From Sipunculus nudus (Eukaryota > Annelida > Sipuncula > Golfingiida > Sipunculidae): DNA of 64,000 nucleotides. This document shows, in pieces, positions 47,801-59,989 of the stretch (the first letter of the stretch is position 1; each line of letters opens with the position of its first letter). Position numbers and translations under genes: made by a program. The notes below the pieces were generated by a model. That model saw nothing but the letters and a program-made list of their open reading frames with translations. It had not been told where the DNA came from and searched no databases. The stretch covers positions 27,817,079 through 27,881,078 of the forward strand of contig CM049307.1 in assembly GCA_026874595.1 (NCBI GenBank). The letters run 5' to 3'.

Positions 47801-48473
47801 ATTACAGATGCCATAATGATAAGACAAGATTCCTGGTCATCAACTGACATCCACCCTCTATATACTCTACATCTGAACTTAATTTGGAATGTTAAAGACA
47901 CAATGACTCCAGTGGATGTGAATGGTATGAGGTGCAGTTCAAACAGACTTGATCTACAACATGTACATATATGCAGATATAATGCATATTGGATGGGCTA
48001 ATTCTCGTGGTTCAGATAATTCTTGTATAAATTATTAACTTTTGGCAAGTTCTGGGAATGGGAAATACCCCTACCTGGAGAGTTCTGGGTTTCTTAAACT
48101 CTCAGATCTCTATCAATAGGGGCAGTCTACATTTATATAACTCCCTTTCTATTAAAATGAAATTTTGAAAGTAACTGTGATGTTTTTTCTTTGAACAACA
48201 ACTGTTTAAACTGTAGTGAGATCTTATGAAAAAAGTTGACTGACCATTTTCTAATTTGATAATAAGTTATATATATAATTTCAGAAAAGTCTCATGGGAA
48301 ATTATTTTGAATTGCATTTGTTTGAATAAAACATTTGTAGCAGTAAGAGTTGACCAGAGAAAATTTTATATTAAGTTGAATTAATAAATTTACTGACTGA
48401 TGATTTAAATGCAGGAATAACACTCACATAAACATGGTAGCGGTGACAATTTAATCAGCAGCTCTCTGAAAAA
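44817..48473. other. Spacer between the paired 2.6-kb elements
   Basis: Mostly AT-rich with no repeats recognised. Weak minus-strand exon candidates at about 44921-44948 and 46246-46287 have donors in a phase that could precede the exon at 38029. Plus-strand frame 45577-45870 includes a CACAG|GTAACT donor but no good acceptor. Confidence 0.3.
46246..46287 (-). CDS. Weak candidate first coding exon
   Basis: A minus-strand ATG with an in-frame stop just upstream opens 14 codons (MSRHYTGKLDTIKK) ending in phase 0 at donor AAAAAG|GTAACA, the exit phase that the exon at 38029-38068 requires. There is no supporting promoter or conservation evidence, and short open stretches with a GT are common, so this is only a pointer for where to look for the 5' end. 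Confidence 0.15.
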
Positions 48474-51114
48474 CAAGGGACCTATGGGTCACAGTGCTCA
48501 GCTGTTATATATGATAAAAAATATGATTTAGAAATGAGGCACATGCTGGTTTTATGTGGTAATAATAATAAGCTGTATTATGAGTTGTTGTTGTTTAGCT
48601 TATGTATGATTTTTATAGTACCTTTAGAGACAGGAAAGAGGATTAATTTCATTTATTTTATTAACAAATGGAGTGCGATTGTCACACAGATTTTGACTTG
48701 GCCATATAACTTATAAGCAGAACATATAATATAAGAGTTTAACTATTTATTAAAAAAATTACAAATATTGTCCCAAATATAATTTTTATTAAAAATAATA
48801 AGAGAATAATATGATTTTTTCAAATATAACTGAAATGATTATTAAAATAATATTAAAGAATATATTCATGAATGCATTCATAAATACATTTTGAAAGTAT
48901 TTGCACTGGAATTCATATACTTTCATTTTTACCTGAATTTCCATTCTTTATGCAAGAAATTTTATAATGGAGTACATATTCATATTCACTTTGAATACAA
49001 TTGCAAAGTATTCGCACCATGTCTGGTATTTATTCAGTTTTCACCAAACAATGATGTTGAGAATCCAGAATATACAAAATTCACACATTTAAATAATGAT
49101 CATAAGTACCTGGTTTTATGGCTTTAATTTATATTAAAAAAAATGTAATATACTCATTTTGGACTAATTTCACATCAATGTACTAACTATAGACACAGTA
49201 GGAATCTAGATAATAATATTATCAACTGCATCTTTGTCTATCATTAATTTCCTTCATATGATCCCTAATGATTAGTAATGAATAATATGATTTACTTTTT
49301 TATCATTAAAACTGAACTGAAAAATACCATAGGTGACTGCATGGTGTTATTTGGAATATGTGACATTCTATCCATCGATACAAGATTCTTATATCATCGG
49401 TAACTGCAAGTTAATTTCCTGTTATTATCAACTAACAAATTCCTGTTAATTTGTTATTAAAAACCAATAAAAATTTATTAATTTATTGTTTATTGTTATG
49501 TTGTTGGTTAAAACTACTAGATGAGTTGGGTTGGACACCTGGATCAACTGTGGCTGGCCATTATATAATAAGCTGCCTGGAGCCCCAGCTTATGCCTCGC
49601 CTCAAGCATGCATAATTTGCTGAAAGTTCAACAAAGTCAACATACAGGTGACTCAAGAGGTGCTACAGTGAGCCAAGGTCTGACATGGTCTCATAAAAAC
49701 ATTAATATAAGCTACAATTTTTGGCCAATTTCTTTCAGCTCTTTAAACTAAAAAGCTGAAATCTTTATGTGTGCATGATATGAAAATTATATCAACAGTG
49801 CTCACAGGAAGCAAACATGCCATGGTCAAAGTTGGGCAAAATTTAAGGTACTAATTTTATATTTATACTAATAACTTATTAAATTTGAAAAATTCAGAAC
49901 TAATTTTAGGTATTCAGTTGAATCTTGATTCAATAATGTTACATCCCTGACAAAAAATCTCTAGCTTCAGCAATCCTCTTGTTAAGGGAGTAAATATATT
50001 TCTTGATTTTTTACAAAGTGCATTATGTTTGGGCCCATAACTTAAAACAATTAGGCAAAACTGACATCATTTCTGGCATGTGCATAGAGAATGTATAGAA
50101 AAATATGTATATTATATATGATTAAAGTCAGATCAGTGGTTTTGATATTAGGCAGTCTTGAAGTGTAACAATGGGTTTTTAATGGAAAAATAAAGTTTTT
50201 CATTAATATCTCGAAGGTATTAAGTCCTAGTGACCAAATTCTTGGCATGGTAGGGGATTTTTGAGACATCTAATTGCATGCCAAATTTTAGGAACTGAGA
50301 GCTGAAGCTGGGGAGCTGAGCACTTGCAAACTGCATGACACTAGCTTGATGTAAACAATATGTTACATGGTGCTTGCAAACTTGAATAAAATCTACAGTT
50401 TTTGATCAACTGGTTTCAAATTTTTGGTGTTTACAGACAAAATGCTAAAAAAAAAACATGCTGTGAAAATTAAATCCACAGTACTTACAGGAAAAAAACG
50501 TGCCATAGTCAAAGTTGGGCAAAATTTAATGTACCAATTTTTTATTTTTGTTAATATTTAAAAAAAATTTAAAAGATTTTGATGTAATTTTGGGTATACA
50601 ATTTAATTTTGATTAATTAAAGTTATATTACTGGAAAAAAAAAGTTTATAGCTTTAACATATTTTGTGTTAAGTGATCAAATGTCTTTCCTGATTTTTTA
50701 CACAATGCATTATGTTTGGGCCCATAACTTTTTAAATTTACATAATACAGACATAATTTCTGGCACGTTCATAGGAACTATATAAAGGAATGATTATGGT
50801 AAATATGAAGAAAAACAAATGAGTGGTTTTGATATAAGGCAGTCCTGAAGTGTAAAAATAGGTTCTTAATAAAAAATTGAGGTTTTTCCTTAATTTCTAA
50901 AAGGAACGAAGTCGCAAAGACCCAGTTTTCGGCTTGGTAGGAGATCTTGGGGACATCTAACATTATGCCAAATTTTGGATTCCTAGGTCTTATGGTTTCA
51001 AAACATGCCACATCTACTGAGGGACAGATGGACGGACGGATGGACAGACGGGCGGACGACGGACAATGGACCACGACTATAGCTCAGATGACTTATAGTC
51101 AGCTGAGCTAAAAA
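48474..51114 (+). mobile_element. CAAGGG/CAGCTGAG family, full-length 2.6-kb copy B
   Basis: Colinear with copy A in the same orientation about 3.7 kb downstream, with CAAGGGACCTATGGGTCACA at the left and GTCAGCTGAGCTAAAAAC at the right. Differences are scattered substitutions and small indels, for example an extra TTATATAATA near 49561. Flanking sequences differ between copies, so they are separate insertions or old duplicates of the element only, not a large segmental duplication. Confidence 0.9.
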
Positions 51115-51425
51115 CATACAGAGCAGAAATAGGCCATTCTATTTTCAGTGGAGTGTCCTTGGCATTCAAGAAGTCTTGGTAAAATAAATCTTACTCTTTC
51201 CAAGAGAACCTTCACTAAATTTATTTGATAATAGTATAAACCTACCATACATCTATTGTGTAATCTGAAAAAAGGTTTTATATACCAACAGTTACCGAGT
51301 AAAAGGTACCATCCCATTAACATTTAAGTGATATCAAATATTTTGACAGTAACAAACATAGTTTTTCCAATCTTAACACTTGGTTCATTCCTCATGCAGC
51401 ATTTATACACTGCATAACTTTTTTT
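51115..51425. other. AT-rich spacer
   Basis: No exon, repeat or regulatory motif recognised. Confidence 0.35.
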
Positions 51426-52020
51426 ATGGTCAAACTGTGGTATTTTGTATGTAATAAACAAAACTTGTATAGTCGAAGATCCTTTATTGGGTTTCACAGA
51501 AACTTTCAGCGTTCACTCTCTAGAACGCAATTATCTAACTATGCTAGAAAAATAAACTTACTAAATGATACCTCATTACAAGTTCTGCTCTCTGGTGACT
51601 CAAAAACAGATGACAAATCAAACAAGGAAATATTTGAAGCAGTAGCAAATGTTTTACTGAAAATTCAAATAGATTTTAATTTGAAAGAAAATGACATTTT
51701 TGACAAACTCATCCCACATCCACCAAAACTCTCTCTCCTCTCAACTAGCATCTTACAATCTCCTTATCACTCGAATTCTATTAAACATAGTCATTATGTT
51801 GTCCACACCTTTAAATATTTCAAATTCATCAACATGATAAAATCACATCCCTCTTTCCATCAGAAAATTATCATCTTGGAAATCAGGAGCGAGCTTCATA
51901 AGCCTTAAGTAGCTTGCCACAATCCATTTATACATGTTTATCTTTATATGTAAACGTAGGATACCACTTGAATGTATTTACAATACATGTATATTGTATC
52001 AATAAATCATTCAAACAAAA
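51426..52020 (+). pseudogene. Probable LINE 3' fragment
   Basis: An open frame of 160 codons (51426-51908) includes a segment LQVLLSGDSKTDDKSNKEIF followed by EAVANVLLKIQ. Its layout resembles the region after the reverse transcriptase domain in some invertebrate LINEs (LLxG...N..IF.AV..YI). After the stop, a short 3' region with ATTGTATCAATAAATCATTC and an A-rich end (CAAACAAAAAA near 52021) fits a retrotransposon tail. No reverse transcriptase motif remains. The assignment rests on remembered family style and could be wrong. Confidence 0.4.
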
Positions 52021-53230
52021 AACGCCATAATCCCACTGTTCTGTTTACTTCCCTAAGACAATAAGGTCTCAAAAGAAATCTTTTTACAACCATATCTCCT
52101 AGGTGGCATCATCACCTTATACTCAACATGTATTCAGATCGCCACACACACCACCAGGGCTAGCACAGAGCCAAGAACCAGACCAACAGTGCCACAGATT
52201 TAAAACTAAAAGAGTTTGATGTACAATGTGATAATAGCCCACTTTGGTCTGGTTACAATTGTTTGACTGTGTGAGCCCTAGTGGTAAGACTTGGAGAATT
52301 TAGTAATACAAAGCAGTGATAATAATGAAAGATATGGAGGTGAGATATTGAGAATCTTGCTATACAAAGCAGCAATTAAAATGAAGGATATCTGGAATGA
52401 CTACAGTGTATAACCACTGCATGAGGCGTGTAAGCACTTTGTTAACACACAAAACTTCCAGTGTTGGAGTTATAAATATCATAAACAGTCACTGAAGTTA
52501 CCTTCTCTAATTGTCTAAACGTGTTTATACAGGACCTGCTGACAGCTACAGGTTGTGACAGAATGTCATATGTTCTGTTGGAGGTTTGGCGAGGTGAAGC
52601 ATGCAAACATCTCCTGCCTTCTGATTGGGTCAGTTATCTGCTAGACCAGTTCCTGACCTGCCAAACTGCATTAAATCAGAACGCTGATCTGTGGAGAGGA
52701 CAACTGGTCAATCCACTAAAGTGATTAAGTCACACCATAAGACAGAGAGCATTAGCCCTGTCTGGAAGATCAGCATAGTCCTGCTTTGAAGTTTAGTCTG
52801 TAAGTGGATCTAGGAATAATGGCCAGCCATGTGACACCATGTCCAATCGCCACAATCTACACATCCTTATCTGATCATCAAAGACTGAAATACATGAAAG
52901 AGGTACCTATTACCTGACCCAAGATAATATAGCTTAATGACATTCCTAAATACCTAGGCAATATGTGTTGATATACAAGCCAAACAAAATAGAGAAATAT
53001 CTGAGCAAAAGACCAAAATATGAGCAAGCTGATATTAATGATATATCTGAATGAAAGGCTGATATACCAGAGCCCACTATTACCGTAATATAATTTAAAA
53101 TGAGACTGAAATACCTCACCAAGAGTTTAAATTCTTGGATAAATGGCTGGAATACCTGAGTGCAAATGTTGAGCACAAATGTGAAACACTTCAGCCATAA
53201 GGCCAACATCCCCAAAGAAAACAAAGAAAA
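52021..53230. other. Spacer, no gene recognised
   Basis: Moderate composition. Plus open frame 52521-52724 has no motif or splice support. The 52930-53220 stretch repeats short TACCTGAG / AATACCT-like words irregularly. Confidence 0.35.
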
Positions 53231-53665
53231 GTGAGGCATGGATTAAGTAACAAGGGGAAATAAAGTGAGGTGTGTTGCATATTAGCATTGATGTCTGCAG
53301 CCGAAATGTGTATGTAGGTGGTGCCACCTGCCACAAAATCCAGAAAGCTATCAAAGTTGTATACAAATGCAAAAAGTCAAACCACTGCCGAGATATGAGT
53401 GATTTAATCCCACGGCAGACAAACAGACGGACGCTGTGCACAGCTGTCCAGGATGTATACACATGCAAAATTTCAAAAATGGTTGCAGGTGGCGCCACCA
53501 GTTTGGCGTATAATATAGAGCTATGTGAGATCTGTATATATACACATGCAAAATTTTGGCCCAATCGGCCAAACAATTCCCGAGATATGAGCTTGAATGT
53601 CTGCAGCGTAAATGTGAATGTAGGTGGCGCCACCTGTCATAAAATCAAGAAAGCTATCTTTCAAA
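53231..53665 (+). repeat. Third copy of the AGGTGGCGCCACCT module element
   Basis: It matches the leader and modules at 9750-10600 and 12160-12540 (GTGAGGTGTGTTGCATATTA, GATGTCTGCAGCCG, GAGATATGAGTGATTTAATC). Palindromes start at 53487 (AGGTGGCGCCACCA) and 53622 (AGGTGGCGCCACCT). Overlapping plus and minus open frames of 143 and 168 codons arise from the repeat; the plus one contains VGGATCHKI twice. Confidence 0.85.
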
Positions 53666-56600
53666 ACAAACAAGTAAGTGTCAGCAGAAGAGGAAATATT
53701 TGAAAATGGCTTAAATAAGTTGAACCCCTGAGAAAATGATTAAATACCTGAACAGGATGCTAAAATACCTTAGTTAAAAACTGGAATACTTTGGCATCAT
53801 GTGAAATACCAGTTCCTGACATGGCTTACAAAAGTTAAACCCATGAGCAAAATGATGATATACCTGAAAAGGATGCAAAAATACATGCTAAACTATCTGA
53901 ACAAAAGCTGGTACCTGTAATGTAAAAGATAAACCCAAGTTATTAGTCATATGTATCACCATGTAAGAATCCCTACAGCTACTGGTGAGACATTCAACCT
54001 GAGCCCTGCATTATTTATTGGCCTGGACCCCTGCATCCTGAAACGGTGGTCACCAGGGTGTTTGGTTTATCAAATAAGCATTTTACAACTGTTCATACAT
54101 GAGACAGACCAAAAATAAAGCCCTGTAAGAGATATCCAAATGTTGGCTGGCATTATATTTGCAGGACCCAATAAAGCATAATGGTTGTCTTGGGGGTTTC
54201 TGAAGTGACAAGTTCTTGTAATTAATTTAGTTCTCTGGTGTTAATGACATCCCTGGAGTGTAGTTAAACAATAAAGGTTTATAATTCACAGTCACTCAAG
54301 AAGGGGCAATAAAAGCATATAAAGGGCACATATGCTTCTGGATGCCCCTCTTAGTATCACTCTGAAATTATTTATTTATGCCTACACTAAGAAAACATGG
54401 TGAATAAAAGAAAGGGATACTAAAACCAAATATGTTTCAACATCTGGAATCCATCCAGTTTTTGTGATAATTTAATTTCTAAGTCTTTTATTTTTTGCAG
54501 TAGTTCAACATATTATTGAGATTACAAGATTGGTGAAGCATGTCAGCAGTGATCTTGAAATGATAAATAAAGTTAAAATGTCTTGAAAATATAATGGTAT
54601 CTCATATGATGAAGTTGTGTTTTAACTGAAATACTTTGTAATGAATCTGTTTCACAAGGGTCCTCACAGTCTTTTTCATTGTATTATTTTTCTGCGAGAA
54701 CTAAATACTGCCAAAGCAGTGCATATTGAGAAAGTGTAATATTTTTTTTACTGGCAGAAACAATCATCAGAGTCTTTCAGCAGATATGCCATTATATATA
54801 TCTTTTGCTTGTTTTGACTGGTCAAAATCAAATCACCAGGATATAAAATTCAATTAATTTTAATTGTCCAATAGACAACAACTGAACCGTTTTCTACTTA
54901 AACTGAAAAAATGATTATAAAGCAGAAATATTTCTCATGTAACAGAGAATATTCTGTCAGTAAAAGGCCTATGTCCTATTAGGAGGGGAAACATAAATTC
55001 CATAAAGCTTATTACAAAAATGTATAAAGCTGTTTATAAGGGAGCACTAATTAAGCTTGCACATAAAAGATAAAGTCTGCAGGCTACAATGCTGCCCTCT
55101 GGAGACTGTTCACTGAACAACATATGTTTTATGTATTTCCAACACAGAACTGAAAACAAGATACAAAATATTGATGTACCGTTTCCTGGCTGGAAAAAAT
55201 GGATAAAAGTTTCATAGCCACAAATATTATTTCAACAAAGTAATATTTAGAACATATTTGCTTTACTTTTATCTTGTTATTTCAAGTGATGCATCATGAA
55301 AGGACAATTCTTATGTAACATTTTATCTCAATAGGGGATTTAATGACATGTCTTTTTTTATATGTATGGAACTTAGCCCCATTTTGACACACTGTAAGCT
55401 GATGTAAGTGTGACTTTGCTTGTTATATATTCTCATTGTGCATCAAGTAACCTTTCCTTTAGAAATGAAGTAAACATGCATGAATTTGACAAGACAAACA
55501 AAAAATAAATAAAATAAAATAAACACACCCACAGAATGTCTGGAGAGGCTTCCAACAATTATATATCTGTTTCTTTCCTAAAATATAAAAAAAACACATA
55601 AAACTGGTTAAAAAATGAGATCAGTTTTCAGTTTAAAGCATACCTTGTTACTCACACCACAGCCCACCATTAGAGACAAATTCAGCCTTTACAGTAATAT
55701 TGAACTTCTTTTTAGGGGAGGGAATTATAAATACCTAATACAAATATACTACAGGGGCCAAGGGTACTACTTCTTATTGGCCCTGATGAGAACACAAGCT
55801 CTGAGCTATGTTTGCACACAAGTGAAGAAAAAGGAGAAGAACTCAGACATGGAGAAAATTTGGTCCACTCTTGTGGGGCCAAGGTTTATTTTGTAACATC
55901 CAAACATGTAATTTTTTCTCAATTGTTTGTAAAGGTGAGGGAACTAAGGCCCTTACTACTCAAGTGTACACTTTTAAAATAAAATATAGTACATACTGTA
56001 AAATAAACATTATTCTGACCTATTGTTCTTGAAATTACACCAATTACCTAAGAATAAACTGATCTATAATAAACCTTGCATTGATTAGATTATACTACCA
56101 TCATGTTAGTCTTGACATTACTAGATTGAGATAAAAAAAACAGATTTCTAGGTTTTGAACTGAATAAACATAGGGACTACCAGTAACACAATACACTACA
56201 TGTCTTATGAAACATCCTTGAGATTGTGGTTGAGGATGGGAGGAGGTGGAAATCTGATTGCTTTTCTGATGATGATAATTAATTTCATTATGGTAATTCT
56301 CAGCTGTGTATATGTCACCTAAGACAAAGCACTTATTTCCATCTGCATTCCAGCTGCCCTGATTGGTTTCATTCTACCTTGCACGAGGGCATGACCTAGA
56401 TACATATTACGACGCTTCAGTGCTGGGGCCATCTGACATGACTATACTAACTAAAACAAGTGTAATTGCCAACCATAAATATTTTACAAAGCTATGTTCA
56501 GTAAATTATTTTAGAAATTTTTTCAATTAGCTCAGTTCAAGTACTTCCAAGTATTTTTTAAGCATGTAGGACTCCTGCCAGAGTCACAGGGTATTATGGT

Positions 56601-58228
56601 GGTATTTATTTAAACCTTGCACCAGATTTTATATTACACTTGTACAACTGGAAAATTAATTGAGGTCATGTAGACTCATGCCATATCTAAGATTATTAAT
56701 TATTATGAATTTATAAATATTGCATCAGATTTATATGTGCCTACACTTTACATTTGTGAACTTGACCTTGGGAATAGTCTATACAGTATTGAATCTCATA
56801 TTGCCTCATATTCATATAAATAAAAACTATGAGTACCAAACTCAGGGTTTTCATAAGCAACAAAATATTACCCCAGTACTCCAAAAAATTCATTCTCCGT
56901 TCCTCCATTTTCATAATTCTGCATCTGATTTTAAAAGCCTCAAAAAATTATCCCAGTACTGCACAAACTTCACCCTCTTCCAGTTGCAGCGCACTATTTT
57001 CAAAATTTCCATCCATTTTCAGAATTCTGCATCTGATTTTGACTGCTTCAAAGTCAAGCTAGGGTCCCAGTGTAAAATTAGGAGATGGGAAAAGTTAAGC
57101 ACAGGAGAAGCTGAGTGGCAAGCAACTCTCCATATCTGTAGTGGAATGATTATCTCAAAGACTAGCAGTGTGATTATGTTTTGGCATGTTAGTAATAATC
57201 ATTCTAAACTGGCACAGAACTTTCGGCTATTCTGTTGATGTAAAACTAAATATATGTGATGTTGTATCATATCTGTGGAAGACTATCTTCACAATGAAGG
57301 AACCAGAGGTAATCTGTTACTGCCACCTGGGAGGGATGAAGCACACTAACACAATAATTTACATCTTTGCCAACAGATGGCAGATGTAGTTACCTGTGTG
57401 AACTAAACAGGGTTGACTGTTTTCTGCAGTTATATTATTAACAAAATCTTTAAACAGTATATTCTAGTCTGTCTGACCAAGAACTTAAATTTTTTAAACA
57501 GCTGAAGGAACATTTATAAATCATATGATAAATATTTGCATTTTTTTATTTATTATTTCATTGATATGACATCACACAGATGTGTCCACTTGTTTACATC
57601 ATTAAGATGTTTTAATCACATGGTTGTGGGAAAAACCAATTTGCCAAGGGTAGCATATTGCATTTCAAACTGGCAGTTTAATATATGAGACACTTTCATC
57701 CCAACCTGAGCTGATTTCTGTTTTTCTACTCCTAACATATACCTTATTTATCTGTCATCTATGCAAGAATAAAAGATTGTTAAGCTGAGATGGAACTACT
57801 GCAAATTTAGACCCAGTTATGGCTGTGCATCACACAGAAATCAAGCTTCATTGATCTAGCAGAAGGTTCAAATGAACTGCTGTGCATCACAATCTTCATT
57901 TTACCAAGTCTGTGACATGAACACATAAACAAACCTTGATTCTGTGACCCTCCCTTGCATTTTTTCATGAATAATGAATTAAGCAATTTACCATTCAAAT
58001 GGCTTGTGCACACTCATTTTACGTGGATGTCTGGAGCAATGTTTTGATCACACATTAAGTATTGCTGTGAAGGCTTTGAGAATCAAACCAAGCAAATCAG
58101 CCTGTACATGTGTACTTGTCCAGACCGCGTGTGAACAGTGCATTGCTTACATTCTATTGGTTGTGTTTGACTGACAGTTATGATTTGGCTTGAACACTTG
58201 CAGTCTTGCTCATTTTACAGGAAAAAGA
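53666..58228. other. AT-rich DNA, mostly featureless
   Basis: It holds irregular AATACCT/GAGCAAAATG words to about 53930, one candidate plus exon (54501-54586) and a partial direct duplication of ATTCTGCATCTGATTTT at 56917 and 57023 inside a 172-codon plus open frame (56720-57238). That frame is repeat-containing and has no recognised motif. Confidence 0.35.
54501..54586 (+). CDS. Possible plus-strand terminal exon
   Basis: A strong acceptor (TCTTTTATTTTTTGCAG) is followed, in one frame only, by an open stretch of 27 codons to a TGA, starting VQHIIEITRLVKHVSSDLEM. It looks helical and charged. The other two frames stop within six codons. No upstream plus-strand exon could be tied to it, so a chance match remains likely. 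Confidence 0.2.
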
Positions 58229-58620
58229 TGCCAGAGACGGTCACAGAATAAAGGTCTGTGGTTGTGTGGTAATGTCACAGACTTGGTAGTATGAAGATGA
58301 ATAAAGGTCTGTGGATGAATGGTCCTGTCACAGACTTAGAAGTATGAAGTTGAATCAAGGTCTGTAAATGCGTGGTTAAGTCACAGACTTGGTAGTATTA
58401 AGATGAATCAAGGTCTGTGAATGCATGATCATGTAAAAGACTTAGTGGTATGAAGATGAACAGAGGTCTGTGAATGCGTTGTCATGTCACAGACCAGGTA
58501 GTATGAAGATGAATAAAGGTCTGTGAATGTGTTGTCAGTTAACAGACTTGGTAGTATGAAGATGAATCAAGGTCAGTGAATGCATGGTCATGTCACAGAC
58601 TTGGTAGTATGAAGATGGGC
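58229..58620. repeat. 53-bp minisatellite, seven to eight units
   Basis: Copies of CACAGACTTGGTAGTATGAA ... AAGGTCTGTGAATGC recur at almost exactly 53-bp spacing (58274, 58327, 58380, 58433, 58486, about 58539, 58592). Copies are similar enough to suggest recent expansion. Confidence 0.95.
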
Positions 58621-59789
58621 AGCATGTTTACGACCAATTTTAATGGGATCTTGTCCCAGTGAAATCACTAGCTGGGTACATTTGTTGGATATTCACCTAG
58701 AGAAACATAATGTAATATATGTACCTCACTTGATGAAAGATTAGGGTGAAGGCAGTGGCCATCTGAGTTGGACAGGGACCATGCACACAAGCACTATTTG
58801 TTTCATGTGATGTGATCTATCTGCTAGATAAAATATCAGATTTCATGTATATGTACAACATATTCATGCACCCGTCATGCATTCAATATTCATATACAAA
58901 CTGTGATTATTTTTACTTATCTCAAGTAGTGAACAATATAAGGAGAAAAGTCTATGAAGACATCCGTAAAAACAATGTTCATATACTCGTGTACGCTCTT
59001 TCTCGCTGATTCACTTAGTCGAATAAGTTTGACATTCTCAGATAGCATAAGCTCCCGCCCAGGAGTATGTGTGGTGCCTCTTGGCGGCATTGCCTAATTA
59101 AAACTCTCCTTGTTCAGCTGTCCAAATGCGATAATCTCAAAGATAATGATGACGTTGATAATGCGAAGATTGTAATGGCTACGAACCTGGGAACATTCGT
59201 TTTTATAGGTGAATGTACCTTTGGCCTAAAATAAACTTTCTTTGATGATGGTTGTTTGGTTTGTTTGCTTTAATGTTGAAGGCACCCTAGACTGAACCAA
59301 CCCCGAGGAGCTTGTGCACGGCGGCACGGTACAAACAGCTAAGGAGCGAGCAGATGTTTGACACTGAGCAGATCAGTTTGAGATATACTGAGCAAAACCG
59401 ATAAATTAATATCAAACAGCCTGATATAACAAAGTGGCTAATTTTACAGTTAGATATTATGTGGTGAGATCAGGGATGCATGGGAAATCGGTAGCAGTTT
59501 AATCAATTTATTGAACCTGCGGTCAAGCGAAAAATATGCAGCTTTGCAACGTGTGCATGATCAACCGTGGAATAAAGTGACACAATGTTTAACACTTCAT
59601 ATTTGCTGTGTTTAACTTAGGAGCACATCACACCGTGACATGAGCACTGACACGCATTAAGGTAACAACTGGGGATTGCATAATCCTATGTGTTCCAGTC
59701 CCAGGAACAGCAACAGTAACAGTGGTCTTTGATGGTGCCCGGGGCGAGTGATCAGTGTCCGCAGGAGGTGGCGTATCGTGTCCGCATTT
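58621..59789. other. Spacer with raised CpG content at about 58960-59780
   Basis: CG dinucleotides (for example GCACGGCGGCACGGTAC and CCCGGGGCGAGTG) are more frequent here than in most of the window. Such patches can mark unmethylated promoters in invertebrates, but no TATA box, initiator or coding first exon was identified. Confidence 0.3.
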
Positions 59790-59989
59790 GTCAGGTTCAT
59801 TTACTCTTAGAATGTTGGTTTGAGTTGAAATCTGTTGTCCGTTGTCCGCAGTAGGGAGGTGTCTGCCTTACAGAGGTTCCGCTTATACATAACGTATAGG
59901 GAATTTTGAAGGGACTTAACTATATTGTCCGTTATAGCCAGTTGTCCGCCTCAGTGAAGTGTCCGTTAGACCAGTTTTCACTGTATTTA
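59790..59989. mobile_element. MITE-like remnant with GTCCG motifs
   Basis: GTTGTCCGTTGTCCGCAGTA and GTTGTCCGCCTCAGTGAAGT flank AT-rich sequence, and the right end TTTTCACTGTA resembles CAGTG(G/A)AA termini of TA-inserting elements. A matching left terminus was not found. Confidence 0.4.

Noticed and set aside
48071-48110. Minus-strand exon EFKKPRTLQ before donor CAG|GTAGGG
   Set aside because: No acceptor with a pyrimidine tract and an in-frame stop directly upstream.
52521-52724. 67-codon plus open frame
   Set aside because: Reasonable composition, but no motif, no splice partner and no regulatory context.
53127-53703. Overlapping 168- and 143-codon frames on opposite strands
   Set aside because: Both fall on the AGGTGGCGCCACCT module repeat and contain its duplicated peptides.
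56720-57238. 172-codon plus open frame
   Set aside because: It contains a duplicated nucleotide segment (ATTCTGCATCTGATTTT), has no domain, acceptor or donor, and composition equals the surrounding noncoding DNA.
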